Assembly: GCF_028683135.1 (NCBI RefSeq)
Contig: NZ_JAJUBB010000002.1
Coordinates: forward strand, 248,001 to 312,000
From: Enterovibrio qingdaonensis
GTDB taxonomy: Bacteria > Pseudomonadota > Gammaproteobacteria > Enterobacterales > Vibrionaceae
Length of the DNA: 64,000 nucleotides
Direction: 5' to 3'
Below, piece by piece: positions 35,901 to 46,800 of the stretch. Position 1 is the first letter of the stretch; each line of letters opens with the position of its first letter. Position numbers and translations under genes: made by a program. The notes beneath the pieces are model-generated. The model had not been told where the DNA came from, made no database searches, and saw nothing but the letters and a program-made list of their open reading frames with translations.

Positions 35901-37815
35901 CGAACTCGTTTTCGAGCTCAGCAATCTGCTGACTGTATGCCTCAGCCACTTTTGATGACAGTGGGCCAAATACAATATGACAAGGCTTTAAGTGCTTTTC
36001 CTGCTGGGTGATGATTTGGAGAAGCTGCCTGCTCTGTGTTTGAGCAAACTCTAGCGGTTGGCCGCCCACGAGCCAACTCTCCCAATTAAGTAAAATGGCA
36101 CTGTTTGCCGTAAAGTCTGAGTACAACGCGCTATTTAGGTTTAGCAACTCTTGTTGTATCTGGTTGAAAGGTCCAAATTTCCATTGATGCACAAAATCGA
36201 GTTTATCGTGCCAAAACGCGAGTGAAGGTTGCATCGGTTCAACGGAAAAATTACCCAGAAGATAGGTTGATGGCTCTGAGTAGGCCAGTAATTTATTGCT
36301 TAGCGCGAGGTTACTGATTGTCGTGTTGTCGCTATCGACGAAAGTGAGAATGATCTTCCAGTAGTCCTCAAGGAGAGCCTTCGCCAACGTTGGCTCAAAC
36401 ATCGCTGTGTTGTAGTCCAAACACAACGCGGTACTCTCGCCAATATCAATAAACGAAAACATTAGGTCGAGTTGAGCGTTAACGGCATCCGGCAAAAGAT
36501 CGTCCAGTGCGGTATCGCCATTGATGGATGAAGTGTCCAGCAACTGGATGTTTTGATAACGAAGAGAAACGTTATAGAGCGGACTTTTGCCGCCTCGTGC
36601 TGGGTTGATTTCATTAACAATAAAATCAAAGGGACACGTTTGATACTTTCGTATTTTACTAAACGTAGTTTGTACATTTTTAAGCAGTGAAGCGAGAGTG
36701 TCATCGTTTTGGTATTGCGTGCGTATGGCCAGAAAGTTGATAAAGCAGCCAATCATATTGATCACTTCTTGCTGCTCTCTTCCTGCTTCGACAGAGCCAA
36801 TGACAACATCGTGCGTGTTTGCCCACTTAAACATCAGTGCACTGAGTGATGCCAGCATTAACTCAAACATGCTGACACCGTTTTGCTTTGCGTAATTACG
36901 CACTTTGAGACTTAACGCGTCGGGAACGGTGAGGGTCGCTCTTTCACCCTGATAGGATTGATAATTGTCTGTTTGTTCATCTACGGGGAACCGTATCGCG
37001 CGCGGCGCATCTGCCAGCTCATGTCGCCAAAAATTAAGATGCTCTTGAAGCCTTTTTGAGGGCTTTCCATTGTCAAAAAACGTTTTGTGTTGCCAGCGCG
37101 CGTAGTCGGCATATGTATGCTTAATCTCAGGCAGGGCAGGAGGACGGTTGTTCTCCAATGCTTGGTAGGCTGCCAAAAACTCTTTGCCGAGGATTGCCGT
37201 TGACCAGTCATCCCCGATGGCATGATGCATGACTACCGAGAGTAGGATTCGACCTTCGTCAGATTTAAACAATGCCAAGTTGATGAGCGGAGCCTGACAT
37301 AAGTCAAACGTGGTTTGATGGTGAGCATTCACGGCTGAAAAAAGCGCAGTGTCATTACTCACGGTTCTGATGGTTAGCCCTGGGACACAATGATCATCAA
37401 TCTTTTGGAACAGCGTATCCTCCTCGGCGTAGAAATATGTCCGAAGGCTGGCGTGTCGCGAGACCAAAATGCTTATCGCCTCTTTAACCAAGGGCAGTTG
37501 TGTATCGCTGGCCAGTGGGAGTGTAAACGCCATATTGTGGTGAGGGCTACCCCCTGTAATTTGATGGAGCAACCAGAAACGTTGCTGTGCAAAAGATGCG
37601 ACGGCATGCAGCTCATCTGAAGCGTCAAAAGACAGCAACTTCTCCGTATCAAGTTGTTCTAAAAACAGAATGATGGCGTCTTTATTCGCCTTTATGTGTT
37701 GCGAAATGTCTGGCGTCATGGCACCCGGTTTAGACCGAGCACCCAATTTTCCATCCTTGACGAATAGCACTATCCCTGCTTTTCGCCATTGTTCAATGTG
37801 TTGCGCAATATTCAT
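32962..37815 (-). CDS. NRPS module C-FkbH-T-C with N-terminal docking domain
   Basis: The protein has 1617 residues. In order: a TubC-type docking domain (1-55); a condensation domain with HHAIGDDWS (His197); an FkbH-like region (about 500-1050) with HAD motif LDCDNTLWQGVVGE (Asp708, Asp710), LCSKN, NWASKSEN and VFIDDDP, and a GNAT-like C-terminal part (LSCRAMGRGVEHKMM); a T domain with Ser1132 (LGGNSI); and a terminal condensation domain with HHLVVDGYS (His1314). FkbH domains take 1,3-bisphosphoglycerate and load a glyceryl unit on a carrier. Here that domain replaces an adenylation domain. The terminal C domain may release the chain onto a nucleophile. It follows the giant synthetase by 21 bp and is coupled to the thioesterase gene. 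Confidence 0.9.
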   Translation of the reverse strand: MNIAQHIEQWRKAGIVLFVKDGKLGARSKPGAMTPDISQHIKANKDAIILFLEQLDTEKLLSFDASDELHAVASFAQQRFWLLHQITGGSPHHNMAFTLPLASDTQLPLVKEAISILVSRHASLRTYFYAEEDTLFQKIDDHCVPGLTIRTVSNDTALFSAVNAHHQTTFDLCQAPLINLALFKSDEGRILLSVVMHHAIGDDWSTAILGKEFLAAYQALENNRPPALPEIKHTYADYARWQHKTFFDNGKPSKRLQEHLNFWRHELADAPRAIRFPVDEQTDNYQSYQGERATLTVPDALSLKVRNYAKQNGVSMFELMLASLSALMFKWANTHDVVIGSVEAGREQQEVINMIGCFINFLAIRTQYQNDDTLASLLKNVQTTFSKIRKYQTCPFDFIVNEINPARGGKSPLYNVSLRYQNIQLLDTSSINGDTALDDLLPDAVNAQLDLMFSFIDIGESTALCLDYNTAMFEPTLAKALLEDYWKIILTFVDSDNTTISNLALSNKLLAYSEPSTYLLGNFSVEPMQPSLAFWHDKLDFVHQWKFGPFNQIQQELLNLNSALYSDFTANSAILLNWESWLVGGQPLEFAQTQSRQLLQIITQQEKHLKPCHIVFGPLSSKVAEAYSQQIAELENEFVSQLANISHISVTPNSTLSALYPVSNAFDEDSFKSANIAYTPEGYAALSTTIIRTLYRPKKEQTKVLVLDCDNTLWQGVVGEIGAEKLAVTEPFKAIQTLALSLKKKGVLLALCSKNEEMDVWNAFDHTPDMLLVKEDITTTRINWASKSENIRAIAAELNLGLDSFVFIDDDPVQCAEVTANCPEVLVLQRPKLDTISTWLAHLWVFDAALADELASDRTTQYKQNQKRNKYKAAAKTFAEYLASLNTVITFSPIEEGNLPRVSELSLRTNQFNTSLRRYDEATLAKRFNSNQLKGFVVRVSDIFGDLGIVGAVLWEKQDTQFCLDSFLLSCRAMGRGVEHKMMAYFGAIAGHHTCTIPVAVGERNTPARNFLSHIGVYPESTGISGDTLAQIEFDATKASSDASTTAKGTNENQNVKELKLPLSSWSASALHFDMAKIVEASGTRASALGTSKTYVAPTTEIQKLLCDEIAALLQIPKVGLKDNFFSLGGNSIQAVQFQSILTKKGISFALPLLFGEHDLASLAVSIKDESNQNALPSATNNIAYDIGFNDHWLFRRPQRNHWNVSELFVVREDFDPTNAKKAIVAILQHHEGLRRVWRYEDGTWHQHYQSLEDMKDWWLEYDFSHLDCISQTVELEQVCTALQKQLDIEKQLFYVVRFKLGNETPGRIFLVFHHLVVDGYSLGVLKEDLMLAYGQLTARQPVLLPRTQTQLNQFIEHQLARAKASAPEYIENWLSKDWTTCANIDDVSLRNANEHSLVEPELITTQFDDELSDLLEKVIKKNRFDIESLVISALSLAYQTWTKGNKAFLCITRNNRAHEGFNLSRTVGWISRYDFVYLDQPQSHCIESYLSVVSKQISQAEKPSQALQYARFKDPHLAKMIAPIPEHNIEFNYVPKANSVEDAQDTLAPENKGKEEGLHPPTFAPFGKLSSENGKLTLVWGYSPAMYSREDIRLFSSLHIQQIRKLARTLLDGSHK

Positions 37816-37836
37816 AACTATCCTTTAAACCTGCGG

Positions 37837-40800
37837 TTAGAAGAAATCTTCTTCCGTGAAGACGTCTTGATCGTCTAGATCGCGCTCTAACGCATTTGCC
37901 AGTTGTAGCTCATCGACCCGTTTAGCAACGTCCTGCAAGGTTTGACGTTCAATGAACTCTCTAACCGATAGGCTAAGCGACAGTTCATTGTTGATTTCAT
38001 TGACCAATTGAACAGCAAGGAGTGAATGTCCGCCAAGTTCAAAGAAGTTGCTTTCAATGCAGACTTCCTCCAATTTCAATAACGTCTGCCAAATAGGCGC
38101 GATGTTTTTCTCGGTTTCTGTAACTGGGTGCACCAGGCCTCGGGATTGGATTCTTGAAGGCTGAGGTAAAGCCGTCTTGTTTAACTTCCCGTTAGCCGTT
38201 TTTGGCAGGTTATCCATAAACACGAAGGATGTTGGAACCATATATTCTGGGAGCGCATCGCGAAGCACCTGTTTTAGGCGATCTTCCGATAAACCTATTT
38301 CTGGCGATTTGACGATATATGCCGCGAGATGGCTGGCTGGGTTGCCAATAGGCATTACAACGGCATCTTCGACCTCTTTAAGAGCAAGTATGTGAGCAGA
38401 AATCTCAGCAGGTTCTACCCGATAACCACGCAGTTTTACCTGCTCATCAACACGACCGAGATAACGCAGCGATCCATCCTTGTTCCAAGAAACCTCATCA
38501 CCTGTTTTGTAGAGCTTGACCATGCCGCCATCCTTACCAACAGGATGCATTGAGAAGCTTTTCTCTGTCAGCGTCTTCTGGTTCAAGTAGCCTCGGGTGA
38601 CAGATGCTCCGCCGATATAGAGTTCGCCCCTTGCACCGACTGGCAAAGGCATGCCTGATGGAGAGAGGTTATGCAGACTGACATTCGGATACGCAAACCC
38701 GATGCCTTTATCTTTTTTCGGATGGACCTGAGAAATCATCGCGCCAACGGTTGTCTCTGTTGGTCCATACTCATCGAGAATTAGCTTAGCTGTCGCTGAT
38801 AAGCTCTCCAGCGTCGAGGTTTCAAGTGCTTCACCACCGAGCATGAGAACGGAAAGAGGCTGTCCGTCATACTCATTTAGCAAGGCTTTTGCCAGACTTG
38901 GCGTGGTCTTTACCATCTCAATCCGGTTGGCCATCAAATGGTGTTGGTAAGCCTTGGTGTCCAATATATCGCCTGTGTAGACACAAACTGATTTGCCGCT
39001 CAGAAGAGGGATGAGTGTTGTCGTCACCGTTAAGTCGAAGCAGTAGTTGGTAGAGAAATCTACATTGTTCACGGTGCTCATCCATGGAGAGACAGCCTGA
39101 CGGTAGTTCTCAACATTGCGGTGCTCGACCATAACGCCTTTAGGTTTCCCAGTGGTACCTGAGGTGTAAATGACATAAGCGAGATCATCGCTTTGCAGGC
39201 TGCAATCAGGGTTTACCTTAGAGGCAGTGTCTCGACGATGGTCGTCCATCAAGATTGTTGTGAGCGTCGTGGAATCTGACACTGACGCCAACAGCGTTTC
39301 AAATGATGACTCAGTGACGATGGTTCTTGCGCCCGTATCCGCCAAAATGAATGCGATTCGCTCTTTCGGATAATCGGGAGAGACGGGCACATAGGCACAA
39401 CCTGCTTTCAACACGCCAATGATGCTGATGAGGACATCTGCGCCTGGTGAAAGCATAAGAGGAACCAATCTCGACGCTTGCTTCTCAGATGCCATTGCCT
39501 CAATCAACGTATGCGCCAACTGATTGGCTTTCTCGTTCAATTGTCCGTATGACAAGGTTCCTTCGGAGGTAACCACTGCAGGGGCGTCAGGGTTTTCCGC
39601 GACCATTTCTTCGAATCTTGCTTTCAACGAAGAAGAGTACTCAGTTTTAGCGGAAGCGTTCTGATATTGGAAAACGATCTCTTTGTCAGAGCCCGTTAAA
39701 ACAGCCTGCTGAGACAAACTTGAGTCAGGGCTGTGAACGAGGGTTTTTAGCGATTCAACGAACAGCTGTGCGAAGTGTTCAACCGTCGAGCGGCGGAAAA
39801 GCGATTCGGCAAAGTTAAACCGTCCTTGAATGGCTGATTCGCTGTCATCCATGAACAGGCTTAGATCGTATCTGGCGACCGATTCAGTCGATGAACCCGT
39901 TGGAATGATTTGTCCAAACTGACTGTCGCCATGATTTCCTGAATGACGGCCAAACGACTGCAAACTGAACATTGTTTGGAACAACGGATGTCTGGATGTG
40001 TCCCGAGGCACATTTAACGCGCTTACCAATTTTTCAAACGGCAGTGCTTGATGTGATTTGGCTTCACCTAACGTATGGTGGAGTGCACCGATGAGCGCAC
40101 GTGCTGAAGTTTCTTCCGCAACAGAGATGCGAAGTGGCAACGTATTTACGAAGAAACCGATCAGGTTGTGCAACTGCGGGTGATCGCGATTGTCTGAAGG
40201 TGTGCCTACAACAAAGTCGGACTGGCCAGACAACGTTTTGAGCATGTTAGCAAAGCCCGCAAGCAATACAGTGTAAAGCGTTGTTTCATTATCTACCGCC
40301 AGTTTTCTCAATGACGCAGAGAGGGCTTCGTCCAAATTAAAAAGAATGTTATCGCCACGGTAATCGACATGGCTAGGACGATGGTGATCAGTCAGCAATG
40401 CTAACGTATCAATACCTTCAACCTGACCTTTCCAGTACGAGACTTGTTCGTCAATGGCAGACGCATCCATCGTGCTCCTTTGCCATGCTGCATAGTCAGC
40501 ATACTGAATATCAAGTGAAGGTAACGTCGGAAACTCACCAATTAACAACGCGTCATAGGCTGACGAAATCTCCGACATAAAGATATCGGTCGACCAACCA
40601 TCTACAGCGATGTGGTGGAAAACAAACAGCACATAATTTTGGTTTGCCTGACGGACAAATGCGATTCGAAGTGGACACTCGTGCTCGAAATCAAACGGCT
40701 TTTCAATAAACGTTGCCACCAATTCTTGAATATCTTCGTCATCTCTCGCGTTTATCTCTGTCATTAAAGAAGGTTTAGAGATACTGCGCTGATAGTCCTT

Positions 40801-43800
40801 TCCTGCGGCATCCGTGGAAATGACAGTTCGAAGGATCTGATGCCTTTCAACCACATGAGTGATGGCATCGCTGAGAACAGAAACATCAACGGATGGCGCC
40901 AAGGCCAGTAAGGTGGGCAGGTGATATGCATCCGTGCCTTGTTCAAGGCGCTCAATAAATAGCAGTCTTTCTTGAGCAAATGAAAGTGGCGCGTGCTCGG
41001 TATCAATAACCGGAATCGCTTGTGTTCTGTTCTCTGAAACTGACGCTGCTATGCCTTTGATCGTCGGGTTAGTAAACAGCGCTTGCAAGCTCACCGTCAT
41101 CCCAAGGTTTTGCTCAATCATCGCGACGAGCTTGACCGCTGAAATCGAGTTCCCGCCGGCTGCAAAAAAGCTCTGATTAATACAGACCTCTTCAGTGGCA
41201 AACATGTCTTTCCAGATGGACGCTATTTTATGTTCAACATCCGTACGCGGTGCCTCTGCTTGTTGACTTATCACAGAAGAGCGAGTGCTCGGGAGAGGGA
41301 GAGCGGTTCGATCAATTTTTCCGTTTGGAGTCAGTGGCATTGCATCCAAGATTTCGATGAAGTTCGGAACCATGTAGTCAGGCAGTCGTGCACGTAACAG
41401 TGTGTCGATGTCTGTGGGTGTGACATCGCTGCCTGACGTTGGCACGATGTAAGCGACTAAGGACGTGTCTCCTCCAATGTCTACGCTGGTTACAATGCTT
41501 CGTGCAATCCCGTCAATAGCAAGGAGGTTGGATTCAACATCGGCGATATCAATTCGGTGACCGCGAATTTTTATCTGGAAGTCGGTCCGGCCTACAAACT
41601 CCAAAGAACCATGGATATTCCACTTAACGAGATCGCCTGTTTTAAACAAACGATCTTGGTGACAATCCAGAGTCACGAAGCGCTCATCCGTAGCAGCTAA
41701 CTGGGTGTAGCCTTGCGCAAGGCAAGAGCCAGCGATGTAGAGTTCTCCAACGGTACCGACAGGAGAAGGGGTTCCTTGGGAATCTGCGACAATTAGTGAA
41801 ACATTGGTAATCGGCTTACCAATTGGCACCGCGGTTACTCGTCCATCAAACCCTTTTAATTCACGGGTATCGAAACAGGTTACATCCGCAGCCACTTCAG
41901 AAGATCCATAGATATTGAGAAGCGTAGACACGGGGTAACGTTGATAGAAGGCATTCACTGTCTTTGCCTGCAATACTTCGCCGCTGCTAGTCCAGCTCTG
42001 AATGCTGTTAAAGTCAGCACTTCTGTGTTCCGGTAAGCTGAGTATTGCATCGAGTAACGAGGGCACCACGACAAGTCTTGTCACCTTGTGTTGGGCAATT
42101 TTTGTTGCCGTCGTCAATAAATCCTTGCTGTCCCGGCCGTGTATGATGAGTGTTGGTACTCCTTTCAACAGGGCACCAAAAAGCTCCCACGCGTGGTCAA
42201 CAAAGTTGAGTGATGTTTTATGGCAATTGACTTCATTCTCTGCAAATGGGTACTGCTCCCACATCCAGTAAAGTCGATTTATCAATCCCTGTTGTGTTCC
42301 GATTACCCCTTTGGGCTTGCCTGTTGAGCCTGATGTGTAAAGCACATAGAGGGGAGTCGAATAGTCGCTTAAGTCGACCGAGTGGGTTGGCAGAGTGCGA
42401 AAATCAATGCGATCAATACTGATGTGTGTGACGTTTTCGTTTGCAGTTAAACGAGGCAGAGAAGACGCTACGAACATCGCTGAAACTTGCGCATCGTCGA
42501 CCATGAAAGCGAGTCGACTCTCAGGATAGCTAGGATCCAGTGGAACATAGGTTGCGCCGGATTTAAGCGTTGCAAGTATTGCGGCGGTGCTCACCACACT
42601 CCGAGAGAGGTAGATGCCCACCCGATCGCCAGGTGCGATGCCATTCTGAACCAATAAGTGACTCAGCTGATTAACACGAACATTGAGATCACGATATGTC
42701 ACGTGCTGGTTATCTTCATACAAAGCCACAGCATCTGGTGTGAGAAGGCATTGCTTCTCAAACAAGCTAATTAGTGTCTCTGTGTTGTCTCGAGAAGTGG
42801 CTGCCCCCGTTGCTTTTGATGATAGCCATTGATGATCTTCTTTCGTCAGAGAGCCAATTTCCGCGATCGTTTGCTGTGGTGCGGCTATGCAATGTGTCAG
42901 TACATGGCGATACATGTGCACGATTCGCGTCAAGGTTGCTTTCGAAAAGAGTGCGGATGCGCCCACCAACTCGCCACTCAGCGCACTAGCACTGTCATCG
43001 ATGAACACGTTCAAATCAAACTTCGCGCGTTGCGGGAAAAGAGAGCCTATCTCATTTGCTGGGGCTTCAAACGGAAGATCTTCTCGTGCCTGCTCATTCC
43101 CGGCAAATGACTGGACGCTGAACATTACTTGGAATATCGGGTGTCTTGATGTGTCTCTGGTGACATCCAAGCATTGGGTAAGTGCTTCAAATGGCATGTC
43201 TTGATGGGTTTTCGCATCAAGCATCGTGGCGTTTGTTTGATTGAATAGTGAGGCCAAAGTCATGGCTTCGTTTGCATTGAACCTTATAGGTAATGCATTG
43301 ATAAACAGACCAATAATCTCTTGAGTGTCGCTATGATTCCTATTGTCAGATGGCGTACCAATCACTATGTCATGTTGTCCGGATAGCTTCGCAAGTGCGA
43401 CATAGAAGGCCGAGATCATGATTGTGTTGAGGGTTACGCTGTGCGCTTCTGCAAGTTGGCGAAGCGCAACTGAGTCTTTTTCGCTCAGTGCGAAAGTTGA
43501 CTCGTTGCCGTGATACTCAAAAACGGTAGGGCGAGCATAGTCAGTGCTGAGTTCTAGATTCTGGTATCCCGCCAGCTGTGGAATCCAATAATCTTCCAAT
43601 GCCTGCATTCTGCCATTTTCGAGTACCGCTTTATTCCACGCGGCATAGTCCGCAAAGCTTGCTTGCAGTTGCGGTAGTGCCGAGTCATGACCATCTTTTA
43701 GCTTGGTGTAAGCTGTAGCCAAATCTTTAAGGAAGATATCTGCTGACCAACCGTCAAAGGCAATGTGGTGAAATACCATCAGCAGGTAAGAGTCATCGTT

Positions 43801-46800
43801 GTCTTTGACAAGGGCTAATCTCACAGGGTTTTCTTCTGTGAGGTCAAAGTCAGCTTCTGTCAGTTGATGAATCAACTGAGACAAGGTGTGAGCCTCATCA
43901 GTATGGTGAACAGTAAGTGCAGGGACCGAGTCAGTAATTCTCTGCACGGGCTCTTGGGTTTCGCTCAACGTGAAGCGTGTTCGAAGGATTGCATGTCTCT
44001 CGACTACGCGTTCCAACGCGCGCTGAAGCATGTTGATATTGGCAGAAGGTGTAAGTTTTACCAGCGTAGGAATATGGTAAGCCGATGAACCTTTCTCAAA
44101 TTGGTCAATGAAAAACAGACCAGCTTGTGCGGGTGTCAGAGGAGCGTGAGTACGTGCAGGATCGCCAATTAACGCGAGCGTATCAGCTTGTTCTGGTGCT
44201 TCTGACAGTTCGCTCAGCATGGAACCCATTGCTTTGATTGAGCGATGTTCGAAGATAGCGCGAAGTGGCACTGTCACGCCTAAATTCTTTTGAATGGCTC
44301 CAATGAGTCTCACCGCACTGATACTGTTGCCACCAATGTGGAAGAAGTCGTCGGTGGTACTGATGTTAGAACGACTAAACTCTGCCTGCCATAGTGCCAA
44401 CAACGCTGATTCGTGAGCTGTTTCAGGCAACACGATATCTGCGACTTCGTCACGACTAGACTGTGGTTCTGGTAACGCAGATCTGTCGAGTTTGCCGTTA
44501 GATGTGACAGGGAATGCTTCCATTTCCACATAGTGGGTAGGAATCATGTATTCGGGTAAGTGCTCAGCTAAGAAGTAGCGTAGTGTGTCCGAGGAGGCGG
44601 ATGTATGATCTGCGCAAATATAGTAAGCGACGAGGCAATCAGACGCTTCATTGCCTTCAGGGTCTCGATGAAGGTGGACAAACACTTCCTCAATGGCATC
44701 GTTGGCGAGCAGTTTTGCTTCAACTTCACCCAATTCGATACGGAAACCTCTCAGTTTGACCTGAAAATCCTGACGGCCAAGAAACTCAAGGACGCCGGAT
44801 TCTGAACGCATCCAGCGTGCGCGATCCCCCGTATGATAAAGGCGAGTGCTAGGCGTTTCTGGAAGAGGGTTTCGAATGAACTTCTTCTCGGTCATTTCTT
44901 GATCACCGTAGTAGCCCTTCGCCAGACAATCACCCGCGATATATAGGTCACCGGGCACCCCGACTGGGCACGGTGACAGTGTGCTATCAAGGACATAATA
45001 CTGTGCGTTTGAAATAGGTCTTCCGTAGGGAATACTTGTCCAAGAAGCCTGTATTTGATCGATTGGATAGAAGTTTGACCATATGGCTGCTTCGGTCGCC
45101 CCACCCAGACCGAGCACTTTGGCATTCGGGAAATACTGCTTCACGTGTTGAGGCAGGGCCAAGCCAATCCAGTCTCCACTGAAGAAAACTTTGCGTAGCT
45201 TTGTATTGTCGGTGTTTGGCTGGCTAAGCAGCCCTTCCATCAACGGCATGAGTTGTTTCATATATGCTGGTGAGGAATCCCAGAATGTGATGGGTTCGTG
45301 CAGCAGAATGTTCGCCAGTTGCTCCGGATCTTTGCACTCATCATTGGAGGCGATCCGGACGCTCCCCCCAGCACCCAACACGCCGAAGATATCGTAAACG
45401 GAGAGATCAAAAGACAGTGATGTCACAAACAGAAGTCGGTCACTTGGGCCTACGTTCTGTGTTTTGTTAACCCAGTTCAGGGTGTTGAAAACAGCTTGAT
45501 GCTGCATCTCTACGCCTTTTGGCGTGCCCGTCGTCCCTGATGTAAAAATGATATAAGACGAGTCGCTCGGCAGCACTGTCACATCAAGATTGTCTGTGGG
45601 TTGTTGCTGTTGATGCCACTTCGTTGTTACCAGCGGGGTGTCTGTCGCTGTTTCCACGCCTTTTTGTATCACCACGTCGAAGCGGTATTGCAGTTCGTCA
45701 TCGAAGTCGTTTTCTCTGGAGGTGAAAACAGGCTGAGAGAGGGACCCAATTGTCGCTGTAAGTTCTTCAAAAAATGCTCGGTGAAAGTAGAGCGGTTTTT
45801 CTAAATCTTGTTGCCAGGCGGCGTTTGTGTTTTCCGGATCTGTGGCATGGTGAGTGACAAGCGATGCTTCCAGTGCGTCTTTTTGTCCCAAATCAGGCAG
45901 ATCACAGAAAACAATCTTTCCTGAAGGTTTGAGGAGCGTGACGAGACTAGCTATCACAGACTCTGTGTAGCAATACCCTGGGAAGAATTGCGCGGTACTC
46001 GCCAACAAAATGAGATCGAGACTTTCCGGTGGGATATCTAGCTCTTCATGAGCAAACCCTTGCTGGAACGAAAGACCAGGCAGCGTATCTGATTGTTTAA
46101 CCCGATTCGCTTCCAGCGTCACTTCTGACGGGTCGATAGCGTAGTAACGTTCAACAAGAGGGGCAATTTCAAACGCGATTAAACCTGAGCCGCAACCCAA
46201 TTCGAGCACATGTGCTTCTTTATTCAAAGAGGGGGCGCACAGGCCAACTACATGATCACGATATCGGTCGACTTGGTGTTGCTTGAAACAACGGCCTGTG
46301 TAGATACTTCTGAAGCCGCCTGCAGTGATCTCATCAGTCGCACTTTCCGCAATATGATCGAACATTGCTTGCGTTTCGGTAAAGTTATCTGTCTCTGCAG
46401 GTAAACGGCGACTGAGGGCATCCATTACGATAAAACGGTCTATGTTTCCGTCTAACCACTTCGCATGCCTAAAGCTATTAAGCTGGGATTGGCAAGTAAC
46501 CATCGACGTTTGGCGATTGGCTTTGTCGACCTGCGCGAGTATGTTTCTTACTCGTGACGCTGGGGAACCAATCTCAATCGGCACATAGGTTGCACCTGCT
46601 TTTACTATCCCCATGACAGCAGCAACCATGTCTGCACTTCGTTCTAAGCAAACTGGCACCAGTGAGCCTCGGGTGATACCGTTTTCACGCAATTGATGTG
46701 CTAACTGGTTTGCAGCCTCATTGAGTGCCTTGTAACTGACTTCTCGTCCTCCATGTTCAACCAACGCGGTTGCTTCAGGACGAAGCGCAACTTGGGTCTC

